NCBI RefSeq assembly: GCF_017591435.1 | Contig: NC_059303.1 | Coordinates: forward strand, 1 to 64,000 | From: Portunus trituberculatus | Taxonomy: Eukaryota; Arthropoda; Malacostraca; Decapoda; Portunidae | Length of the DNA stretch: 64,000 nt | Direction of reading: 5' to 3' | Shown: piece by piece, positions 10,396 to 19,991 of the stretch | How the letters are laid out: each line of letters opens with the position of its first letter | Numbering within the stretch: position 1 is the first letter of the stretch | Notes under the pieces: generated by a model | Seen by the model: only the letters and a program-made list of their open reading frames with translations | The model's database searches: none | Told to the model about the DNA's origin: nothing | Position numbers and translations under genes: made by a program

Positions 10396-11150
10396 GGCAA
10401 TGTCCTAATATACAGGTCCCTCTCGCACTCCTCGTTTCCCGGCTCCTCCTTCGTTGTTCTTGAACCCAGCTGATTTGACGTCACATACATGAAACCACGC
10501 TATTGGTCCGACAACGAATAAAGGAATAGGAGGAAAAGGGAATGAAAATGTGACAACGAATAAGAGTATAGGAGGAAATGGTAATAAAATAGTAGATAAA
10601 AAAAATGGAATACAAATAGGAGAGGATAACGAATGAGGGAATAGAAAGGAATGGTAATGAGAATGATAATTAATAAGGGAATAATAGGAAATGGGAATGA
10701 GAATGTGATAATGAATATTGGAATAGGAGGAAATGGTAATAAAACTGCAAGTAGAAGGGAAACTACTAATTTCCATTTTTCCCTATTTCCTTATTATCAT
10801 CTTCCCCAATTTGTATCCACTTTTCTGTTTGCAGTTTTATTAACATTTCCTTCTATTCCCATATGCATTATCACATTATCATTCCCATTTCTTCCTATTC
10901 CCTTATTTGTTCTCATTACCATTTCCTCTTATTCCCTTTTTATTCTCTTCTCCTATTTGATATCCATTTGTCTATCTGCTGTTTTATTACAATTTCTTCC
11001 TATCCCCTTATTTATTACCTCTTGTTTTATTCCCATTTCCTCTACCTTGGCTTTATGTATGTGACATAAAATCAGCTGAGTGAAAGAACAGTGAAGGAGG
11101 AGCTGGGAAACGAGGAGAGTGAGAGGGACCTGTATATTCAGGACATTGCC
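10396..11150. mobile_element. 755-bp foldback element in intron 1
   Basis: The first and last roughly 100 bp are inverted repeats at high identity: GGCAATGTCCTAATATACAG at 10396 and the matching complement ending at 11150. They continue through AGGTCCCTCTC, CTCCTCGTTTCCC and a GTCACATACAT block. The interior is also folded: 10500-10745 is purine-rich (ATAGGAGGAAATGGTAATAA-like units) and 10770-11045 is its pyrimidine-rich counterpart (TTCCTATTCCC units). The whole element could fold into one long hairpin. The core may be CAGGTCCCTC..GAGGGACCTG flanked by TA. It has no reading frame of its own and starts 275 bp after exon 1. Confidence 0.8.
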
Positions 11151-13008
11151 AGTAAGATTATTTCTATCTCACTATACGTTATATATCACCATTTGATTAA
11201 ATAAACCCATCGCTTATTTCTTGCCTTCCATTGCTGCTGTCTAGTCCTGATGTATGGCAGCTATCATATCACGTCACCATCTCAACTATTATGATGGAAT
11301 TTCATTTAGATAAAGTCTGGAAGGACTTTGCATTCGGTCATAACTTAGCAAGCCAAAGGATCGGCAGAAATTTACAAGCTGTCACCATTGTGTTGTGATA
11401 AGATTGTCATGACTAGACACTGAAATACTGCTTATGGCACATCATTCTAGTGCATATTTGGATCAGGTTGCACAATTTCTAACAGTAATATTTATGGGCT
11501 GACGTGCCAGCAGATTTTAGACCCACCATAACTTCTTTATGAAACTCTGAAGTCATGCTACATGAATTGGTTGGGTCAACCAGGTGAGGTTAGGTTGCAA
11601 GAGAGAAACAACCTTCAAAATACTCTTGCTATATTTGCTCGTAGTTACAGTATGAGTTAATAATAACTGGCACTGAAAAAACAAAGAAAATAAACACTGA
11701 CTTCATAAACTTAAAGTACATTGTAGTTTTCTTACCTGGTGTTCTTACCTTGTGGGCTTCCCAGTCCTCAACAACCACTGTAGAGGTTATTTTAGAGGGT
11801 GGAAAATCATAGCCTGCTGATGAACGTACAAGCTAATTCATAATAAAGTTACATAGTGAACAGAAAACATACCTCAAAATATAACTGGATGGTGAATTAT
11901 ATGCTGTATGAAATACATTCATGTTAATCATCTTGATATAAAAGTTCTCTAAGATGACATGCTTTCAAGTCACTCTGGTCTGTAGTTGCTCTGGCCTTCA
12001 GTCACTCTGGCCCCTAACCCTGGTTACTTCAGCCTCTTACCTTAGTCATTCTGGTCTCCCATCCTGGTCACTGCAGCCTCCTTGTTTATTTATGAAACTA
12101 TGATTAAAACTGCTTAAATGACATTGATGGAAAGTAACATTCTTTTTTGCTGTAACAGAGTTTATTTCAAGTTGTTGCCAACACGCATTAACCTTCTCAC
12201 CCACCTGCAAGGTTTTTATTTTGTTTTTTAGTTTTTATTTGTTTATTTATTTTTTCTTTTCAGTACCAATACTGTTGACAAATACTGATACTTTCCTTCG
12301 TCTTGAGTCAGACGAAATGCACCATTTTCCTCTAGCGTCAGTTTTTAGTCAAATTAAGATCTATGGTTTCTAATTACACTTTCATAATAACATTAATTTT
12401 CTTGTTAATTGGAATGATGCTATAATCTCAAATCAATAGAATCTTGATAAGTAGATGTAAATATATTTGTATGTATATATATTTTTTGTCCTAGCCTAAC
12501 AGTGAAAAGTGTTCAGTTGTTTGTTTACATTTCTCTGGGACTGCAACGTTCCAAGGCAGAACTTCCAAGGAACAATTGGCCAAGATGAGCAGCTCTGTTG
12601 TTTATGAGTGGACAAAGCTGTCTGAAGAGTTTCTCATTGGGACCATTAAAGGCCAAAAATAGCAACGAAAAAATAGCAACGGCTTCCTGGGGGTGAAGGG
12701 GCCGCCATGTTTGCTTGCAGTTGACAAATGTGATAGAGGCGAAAGCGAGCTTGTGTGTGACCACCAGCGTCGACAAAAGTTGACAGTCTTCAGAAAGTTG
12801 ACAAAAGTGCTAATGTGATGCTGCCATAAGCGACGCACAGAGTAGCATCAGTTTACACTTCCGCCTGGCGGGCTGGCAGTGAATTTGGGGTGGCGGTGGA
12901 TTTGACCGGGTGGGTGGCGCACAAGATATAAATGTCGAATTGGTGAGTCAGTCAGTCGAACCTTGAGGATTGGGAACTGAGTTCGAATTGGCGATAATTC
13001 GAACTGCG

Positions 13009-13010
<2 letters not shown>
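11151..13010. other. Intron 1 sequence, nothing recognised
   Basis: No transposon protein or gene is recognised. A degenerate short repeat around TCACTCTGGCC/CTGGTCACT occurs at about 11968-12085. Frames between 12525 and 12838 on the minus strand have no recognisable motif. Confidence 0.35.
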
Positions 13011-13052
<42 letters not shown>

Positions 13053-13355
13053 GTAAGGCCTATAGTGCCTGTAGGCACACTTGAAGAGTGTATGGGAAGT
13101 GCTGTTCAGCTTCCGCCCATTAGTGGCGCAGGCAATTTTATTTATAGTGGTACCCATATTAGGGCCTATATCACCGCCCAAGCTCATCTTGAGTGTAACC
13201 ACCTAGAACCTGGGTATCATGGTGATATGTAGGTAACTTTAAACCACTCGACAAATGGCAAAGTGTTTTAAGGCTGTACGTGGTGGGATTCGAACCTACT
13301 CGTGGACGTCTGCCTGATCCCACGCTCACCACCTTATCCACTATGCCACCGCCTG
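13011..13355 (-). mobile_element. tRNA-derived SINE with poly(A) tail
   Basis: On the minus strand it starts with a tRNA-like head (GGCGGTGGCATAGTGGATAA..). The A-box-like TGGCATAGTGG and a perfect B box GGTTCGAATCC (positions 13286-13296 on the + strand) form an internal RNA polymerase III promoter. About 200 bp of tRNA-unrelated body follows, ending in 39 As (the T run 13011-13049). The poly(A) tail sets it apart from the AC-tailed SINE at 53305, so the two probably use different LINE partners. Target duplications were not found by eye. Confidence 0.75.
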
Positions 13356-13972
13356 TATTCTTTTAAGTGCAAGAATTGTAGACTACATGTTATGATTTTG
13401 TACATAATTAGCCTGCTTGCAGTCAGCATATTGACACCTGATAGTGACAGATTTTTAACATTTTTTGCTGGAAAATAAATACTTTTTGGGGCAAGTTTTA
13501 CAAGTTTACACAGGTGTATCGTTGTACATGAATGTGTTTGAAATTTTAGTCAATTAATTTCATTATGTCTTATGGCATGTAACATTGGTTGAGCCTCATA
13601 ACATAACATAACATAAATAATAGGATAACAAAGGGCCACCAGGGCCCATCTACGTTATCCTGTATCAGTCGCACAGCAACCTCGTCATCAGTACTTAAAG
13701 ATACACTTACAAGTACACAATACATTATATACCAATTCTAAATATTTGGCCCATTAACAGGGCTAAGTCCTGCAGCGAATTCCTCTACAATCTGTGATCC
13801 CCATACATGGGGATCATATCTTGTTTAACTATAGTAAATTTCTTATAAAAACTATCATGCAGCACTATACATAATTATAAATCTAATAAATTTAAGTGCT
13901 TATCTAATCTGTTTTTAAACATTGTCAAACTAGTGCTATTTACAACCCTCTCTGGCAATGCATTCCAGAAGT

Positions 13973-16668
13973 CTACCACCTATGACTAAAGGAATATTTT
14001 CTTATATCTAACCTGCAGCCTTGCTTTCTAATCTTCCTGCCATGATTTATAGTCCTACTTCCCTCCTCTAAGGTAAAGAAAGATCTCACATCTATGTAGT
14101 TTGTATCTGAGAACATTTTAAATAACTCTATCATATCCCCTCTTATACATCTCTCAAATGAAAACATGTTTAATTCCTTTAATCTATCTCTATACTCCAG
14201 GCACTTTAATGCTGGTATCATCCTAGTTGCTCTTCTCTGAACTGCTTCTAACATGTTGATATCCTGCCTATAATGGGGTGACCAGGCCTGTATGCAATAC
14301 TCTAATAACATAGGAATTATATAAGCTACGCACCACTTCCTTACTTTTAGAATTAACATTTCTATTTATAAGACCCAGGATCCTATTTGCCCTATTTCTT
14401 GCTTCTAAACATTGCTTTGAAAATTTCATAGTCCTGTCTATCACTTCTATCACTACTCCTAAATCCTTTCTCTCCTCTACTGCCTCTAGCCAACATCCCT
14501 CCATCTCATAGCTAAAGTTTGTGTTGTCTTTACCTAAATGCATAACCTGACACTTTTTAGAATTAAACTCCATCTGCCACCTGTCTGCCCATGCTATCAG
14601 CCTGTCCAGGTCTCGTTGTATTCTGTAATTGTCCTTTTCACCCTGTACTGCACATGCTATCTTAGAATCATCTGCAAACTTTGATACTTTGCTACTAATT
14701 TCTATATCTAAATCGTTAATGTGCACTACTAATTTCTATATCTAAATCGTTAATGTGCACAAAGAAAAGAAGAGGTCCTAGCACTGATCCTTGGGGTACC
14801 CGACTAACCACTTCCTTTCACTCAGACATTGCCCCATTTAATACTATTCTCTGTTTCCTATCAGAAAGCTATTCACTAATCCAATCAACTAACCTACTCC
14901 CTATCCCATGTAGTCTCAATTTGTACACTAGCGTCCTATGCGGTACCTTATGAAACGCCTTGCTAAAATCTAGATATATAACATCTATGCTATTTCCATC
15001 ATCTAACTCCTTGGTAATATATTCTAAGATATTGAGCAAATTTGTAAGACAGGACCTCCCTGATCTAAAGCTATGTTGGGTATCTCTAATTAATCTATTC
15101 TCATTTAAATGCTCCCAAATACTACCTTTAATGACTTTCTCTAGTATCTTACATACTATACTAGTTAAACTGATCGGTTTTTAATTATTCGCATCATCCT
15201 TCCTACCTTTTTTAAATATTGGTGTAACATTAGCTAACTTCCAGTCCTGAGGTATCTCAGCAAACCTAAGTGATCTTTCAAAGATTAACTTAAGTGCTTC
15301 AGAAATACTGTCTACACCCTTTCTAAGTACTCTGGCATGTAGCTCATCAGGACCACTAGCTTTCCTATCGTCTAGTTCAAGAATAAATTTCCTAATAATT
15401 CCCGGTTTTATATCAATATTTTCTAAAGCTCTTAAACTACTTGTCACACTGTTTGTAACAGGATTTCCTATTCTTTCCCTAGTAAATACTGAAGAAAATT
15501 GTTCATTCAATAATTCTACTATGTCTTCATTTTGATCCACTACTACACCATCTTTTCTGAGTGGTCCAATCCTATCCTTATTTCTTTTATCACTGACCTT
15601 GTAATAACTATATAATTTTTTGGGATCTTTACTCCCAGCTCTAGCTAGTTTTATCTCTGCCTGCCTTTTACTTTTTTTTATAACCTTACTCAAATCATCT
15701 CTGACCTGTCTGTACCTAATCAAATCTACATCTTCCCCACTTTTCTGCAACTCTCTATATGCCCTCTTCTTCTCTCTGATCTGGCTACCTATCTCATGAG
15801 TCCACCATAATGGCTTCCTGTTTCTCTGCCTTATATCTTTGTAAGGGATACACTGCATCACTATACCCTTTACTACAACCTTAAAAATATCCCACATCTC
15901 CTGTGCAGTTTTATTTCCAAAACTATCTTCCCAGTTTACCTCTCCTAATAACTGACGTAACCTACCATAATTGCCTTTCTGATAGTTTGGGACTCTAGTC
16001 TTATTCACTATATTATCCCTACTGGAATTAATGATAAATCTAATTATATGATGGTCACTGTTTGCTAAAGTCTCTCCTACCTCAACTTCCTTTAAACAAT
16101 GCTCAATATTTGTTAGTACTATGTCTAAAACCTTCCTCCCCTAGTAGGTTTATCTACCATCTGCACTAAATAGTTATCCTGAAAACTTTCCATAAACTTA
16201 TTTTCACTAGCATCTCCTACCATCCTCTCCCAGTTTACTGACTTAAGATTAAAATCCCTAAGATAATTGTCTGACTAGTACACCCCTATTTATCTCATCT
16301 ACCATAAGGTTGTCTACATCTGCTGACTGGTTAGGTGGTCTATAAAAGCTCCTACTCTAATAACCTTACTTTTGTTTACTCTAACATCCAGCCATAAGGA
16401 CTCTACTCTGTTATCTACCTTAATACCATTAACCTGACTGGAAATGAAGGATTTTTTACATAAATAACTACTCCTCCACCTATCCTACCAATTCTCTGGT
16501 GTAAATACATAATGTATCCATCTACTTCATATTCTTTCCTATTTTCCTAAACTTTTCCTCATTTACCCATGCCTCTGTGACACATACAACATCTAAGTCC
16601 TCCTCAACTATATAACTAGATAACTCGTCCTTCTTGTTCCTAAGACTCCTGGCATTTACATAAAACAT
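13973..16668 (-). pseudogene. CR1 ORF2 remnant (endonuclease and reverse transcriptase)
   Basis: Near 16668 the minus strand reads MFYVNARSLRNKKDELSSY and VVCVTEAW, the EEP endonuclease start, then decays. The block 16008-15181 (275 codons, open) runs from the linker (RNRKPLWWTHEIGSQIREKK) to the fingers of the reverse transcriptase (DRKASGPDELHARVLRKG, WKLANVTPIFKKG). Then 14726-14268 holds the palm end (FADDSKIACAVQGE) and 14359-13973 the C-terminal region (QAWSPHYRQDINMLEAVQRR). A 34-bp tandem duplication at 14692-14759, not a multiple of three, is one of the breaks. The palm segment carrying SGVPQGS is out of frame. Confidence 0.8.
14692..14759. repeat. 34-bp tandem duplication inside CR1 ORF2
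   Basis: Two exact 34-bp units, 14692-14725 and 14726-14759, each beginning CTACTAATTTCTATATC. The sister CR1 copy (about 9310-9340) has only one unit, so the duplication arose after insertion or in a recent parent. It shifts the reading frame. Confidence 0.9.
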
Positions 16669-16833
16669 TTAAGTCCTGCTACCTTCCTAGATGCTGTCTC
16701 CTTATTTGGAATCCTAATCTTATTCTCTCCTATTTGCACCTGGAAATCTTTCCTAATCTTTTCACTATCTCTGTTTATCCTATCTAATTTATGTCTAGCA
16801 TCTTTCTTCTGGAATGCATTTGCTACCTCACCC

Positions 16834-17952
16834 CTACACTCCATCCCAACTCCCCTCCAGACATCCACTCAGCACATCCACACCCTTCCTACTAAGATGC
16901 ACACCATCCCTAGCATACAAATCCCTTTGCCCATAGAACCTATCCCATACATCCACAAAGCTGACACCCACATCCTTACACATCCCTTTTATCCGATCAT
17001 TCACACTAGACAACCATTCCCTGCTAACATACACATGAGGCAAGATTCCAGACACTACACACCTCCTACCACTCTCCCTTATCTTGCCTAACATTTCCCG
17101 AAATCTTGTCACTAACTCCTCCGACCCACCTGCTCTGACATCGTTCCCACCTACGTGCAAAACTACTACACCCTCCCTCTCCATCCCCCCAACTCTCTTC
17201 TGCACCTCCTCACTCACTTCCTTCACACCTGCACCAGGCATACACACGTTCGTCCTCCTATCCCTGTCTTTCCCACAGAAAGTGCTATCTAAGTACCTAA
17301 CCTGAGAGTCACCCACCACACACACCTGAAGTGTGCTAGGCACAACCCTCCTCCTCCTCTCCTCTATCCCCTTCTCTCTCCTTTCACTCACCACAACCAC
17401 CTCATTCACTTCACTCTCCCCCTCCCCCTCCAACAAACTGAACCTATTTTCACACTCAACAGGTTTAGTCCTATCCTCCCTAACTGCCTCCACTTTCCTT
17501 CCCCTCGCAACCTGCCATCTCTGCCCATCCTGACTACTATCTTTCCCAGTCTGGCTCGCCTGCTCCCTCTTCCCCACTCTGCTCTTCCCGACAGAGGGCC
17601 AAGCCACCCTGTCGCCCTCAGAAGGTCCAACCTTCGGCCTAACACTGATCTCCTGCCTAATTTTTTCCACTGGCTCCCCAAGCCTCTTAACCTCCTCCTT
17701 CAACTCAAAGATGAGAACTTCGTTCGCACTTTTCCCCTCACTTAGCTTTCTCATTTCTTCTCGCAATTCTTGGTGCTCAAGAGAAAGAACTAAATTCTCG
17801 CTCTTGAGGCTACACACCATACGCTCAGAAAAGTCAACGACCTTCCTGTCATGCCCACACAGCTCACACATAACAAACTTGCCCAATCCCACCTCAACAC
17901 TCTCTTTCACGCACTCAATCACACACTGATATACCTCAGTAGCTACCACCAT
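16834..17952 (-). CDS. CR1 ORF1 protein with SGNH esterase domain
   Basis: A 372-codon open frame. Residues 29-34 form a CxxCGH pair that looks like the remains of a zinc-binding motif. Residues 45-105 are Leu/Glu/Lys-rich and fit a coiled coil. Residues 210-365 form an SGNH hydrolase (esterase) fold: the GDS motif at 214-216 with the nucleophile Ser, GGND at 268-271 and the catalytic DGVH at 349-352. CR1-clade ORF1 proteins are known to carry such an esterase next to a coiled coil; the domain is thought to help the particle interact with membranes or nucleic acid. All catalytic blocks look intact, unlike ORF2 of the same copy. The start codon is the first Met of the frame. It ends close to the ORF2 start at 16668. 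Confidence 0.85.
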   Translation of the reverse strand: MVVATEVYQCVIECVKESVEVGLGKFVMCELCGHDRKVVDFSERMVCSLKSENLVLSLEHQELREEMRKLSEGKSANEVLIFELKEEVKRLGEPVEKIRQEISVRPKVGPSEGDRVAWPSVGKSRVGKREQASQTGKDSSQDGQRWQVARGRKVEAVREDRTKPVECENRFSLLEGEGESEVNEVVVVSERREKGIEERRRRVVPSTLQVCVVGDSQVRYLDSTFCGKDRDRRTNVCMPGAGVKEVSEEVQKRVGGMEREGVVVLHVGGNDVRAGGSEELVTRFREMLGKIRESGRRCVVSGILPHVYVSREWLSSVNDRIKGMCKDVGVSFVDVWDRFYGQRDLYARDGVHLSRKGVDVLSGCLEGSWDGV

Positions 17953-18112
17953 ACTAATTTACAATCTGTTAACTCACAAGAACACTATACGTAGCTAACA
18001 AACAAATAAAAATACTTGGTGACGGCGGGGTGGGGGACCGCGGTGGTGGGGGGCCTAGGTGAGGTCAACTAATCTTCTTTCAAGGTCAACTTGACGGCTA
18101 CAAGCGCAAACA

Positions 18113-18174
<62 letters not shown>

Positions 18175-18257
18175 ATCTTGGAAGAGAAATTGTACACTTC
18201 AATGAGAGAGAGAGAGAATTCTTCACCCTTTCAAGTTACAAGCAAATAACATGTAGG

Positions 18258-18356
<99 letters not shown>

Positions 18357-18357
18357 A
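18113..18357. repeat. Two (CT)n microsatellites
   Basis: CT tracts at 18113-18171 and 18264-18355, separated by about 90 bp of unique sequence that itself holds a short GA run. The ORF of poly-RE residues across it is an artefact. Confidence 0.95.
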
Positions 18358-18743
18358 AGAGTTACCTTCTACCATTTTATTATAATTGAAGATAATGAAA
18401 AAATGAACGTGAAAGAATGGTAATATTTTATTCACTTTGCTGAACAAATTTAGCGCATGTGTCCTTTCGCTCGTATCAGGGTGCTTTCGACACGGCGGGT
18501 CGCTGTGGTTGCCAAGTGTCACCCTCAGAATGGGAGAATAGCTTAGTTACCCCTAAATATATAGAGCTAGTGGCAACACTACGGGTGGAAAAAGAAGCCA
18601 GATACTTCCACTCGCCATCTGACTCGAGAAACCGCGCTTGGAGCTCAAACATGAGGCACGAAAATTCTTGATTACGGGAACGATCGCCGTCGCTACGGAC
18701 GCACTGATGCAATCGTTCATATACGATCACCGGAATATAAGGG
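18358..18743. mobile_element. piggyBac element end, copy 4
   Basis: The right edge reads ..CCGGAATATAAGGG followed by TTAA (18744-18747). Reversed, this gives TTAA-CCCTTATATTCCGG, very like the end of the element at 27632. Further in, the two share GGTTGCCAAGTGTC, GCCAGATACTTC, CGCCATC and AATCAAGAWTTT stretches. The opposite end was not found, so the left boundary is a guess; the CT microsatellites may lie within it. It interrupts the transposase-like frame that continues at 18748. Confidence 0.6.
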
Positions 18744-18747
18744 TTAA

Positions 18748-19162
18748 GGAACATAGCCTGAGTCATGCATACCACTTTGTACCCAGCTGACACCAATGCT
18801 TGAATGTGGAAAACATAGTTATCTGATGTGTATAAGTTTGTCACACCCCTAAGATGCTGCTCAATGTTGCCAAATGCACAATCACAGGCCATGTAGCTGT
18901 GGCCTGGGATCAATTAGACATGGTTAACTGAGAAAAGATGCCTTGCATGGAGCTGTCGCAGGTAGTACAGTACCAGGTTAATGTTCTTGTTTTGGCCAGT
19001 GCAGTTATCTGAGAAGACTATCAGCTGTTTGAAGTCATCTTTAACTAGTTCTTCATTGTCAAAATCAACGTGAAAATGTAGTACAATCCAAGAAATTATT
19101 GTTCTAGTGGTGTAGCTCAAAGGAGAGTCTCCTGGAGAGCAGGCAGTTAACTCATTGGACAC
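18748..19162 (-). pseudogene. Transposase-like fragment (DDE-type, DUF7869-like)
   Basis: The minus strand reads IVFSDNCTGQNKNINLVLYY, then after a short break MIPGHSYMACDCAFGNIEQH. The pairing SDNC-x-GQNKN and GHS-x(3)-D-x-DFG-x-IE is typical of a large family of transposon-related arthropod proteins (I believe DUF7869), in which the aspartates sit in an RNase-H-like fold. Only this segment is present. Downstream (lower coordinates) it is cut by the piggyBac end at the TTAA 18744-18747. A stop lies between the two blocks near 18914. Confidence 0.5.
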
Positions 19163-19749
19163 ACACTGCCTACATCACAACATCTCATGTCAAATTATTG
19201 GCTGTCCTGCCTTGGTTCCCAATCTACGTCATACCACCTGGTGTGTGGGTTGGCAGGCTGTCATGACATCACAGCGCAAGGTGCTGGGATGTTTCTCCAA
19301 CAGAGTACATTAATCCAAGAACCTCCATGTCACTCGAAGTGAAAAATACACATTGTATAGAAGTTTAGACCTTATTGTCATAGAGATAGAATAATCTAAG
19401 TAACATCTAATGGAAGAAGATGCCTGGAGCTCCTATTTGCGCGAGAAAACACATTTTCGCTGGGGATGGTGCTTGGATCGTTTTCTCACGGAGCTACTCA
19501 TTTGCTCTATATCTTATGCTGTCCTTCATCCATTGAGATAGGATATTGTCTATTGTTAGATTCAATGAATATGTGTCCTCAAAATGTTTCTTCTCCCTCA
19601 ATTTTTTTATTTTTATTTTTTTTATTTATACCATGTGGGCTTTTCACGGGAATTTATGGGCTAAAGGGGATACTTTTTGGGTACCCCCTATCTCAAAGTG
19701 AGGAAGCCCAACCTTTTTGTCAGGTCTTCCCATTTTCTTGCATATAAAG
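19163..19749. other. Unassigned, with an A-rich retroposon tail
   Basis: No gene is recognised. On the minus strand 19745-19590 ends in an A-rich run (GGTATAAATAAAAAAAATAA), which looks like the 3' tail of an unidentified retroposon. AAAG at 19746-19749 is the target duplication of the LTR element that follows. Confidence 0.4.
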
Positions 19750-19991
19750 TGTTACGTTCACCAGTTAAACGGGTAAGATTGGCATCGGGGAGCCGGTAAG
19801 CAATAACAATAAAAAAAAAACACTGCAGGTTCAACTGGTGAGGAAATGCAAAGGGGGCACTTAAGAAGCTATTTAATAACCCAATAATGTAACTGACATA
19901 CACATATAGATATAACATGAAACACATGAAACTGACATACACATATACATATAACACAAATAAATACAACAATAAAGAACCCAACTTAATA

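Larger units (their letters stand above)
13597..18060 (-). mobile_element. CR1-group LINE, nearly full-length
   Basis: Reading on the minus strand: ORF1 (17952-16834), ORF2 endonuclease start (about 16668), linker and reverse transcriptase (16008-13973), and an ACATA-type 3' repeat tail at about 13597-13618. The last 1.4 kb is nearly the same as the copy at 8216-9620. ORF2 is broken by several frameshifts, while ORF1 is open. The 5' boundary at about 18060 is approximate. It lies inside DNAJC3 intron 1, antisense to the gene. Confidence 0.85.

Noticed and set aside
12525..12838. Two overlapping minus-strand frames as a host exon
   Set aside because: No recognisable domain and no convincing splice sites in phase.
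18223..18522. Arg-Glu repeat protein
   Set aside because: Translation of a CT/GA microsatellite.
19466..19747. 93-codon + strand frame
   Set aside because: Mostly T-rich low complexity over the complement of an A-rich retroposon tail.
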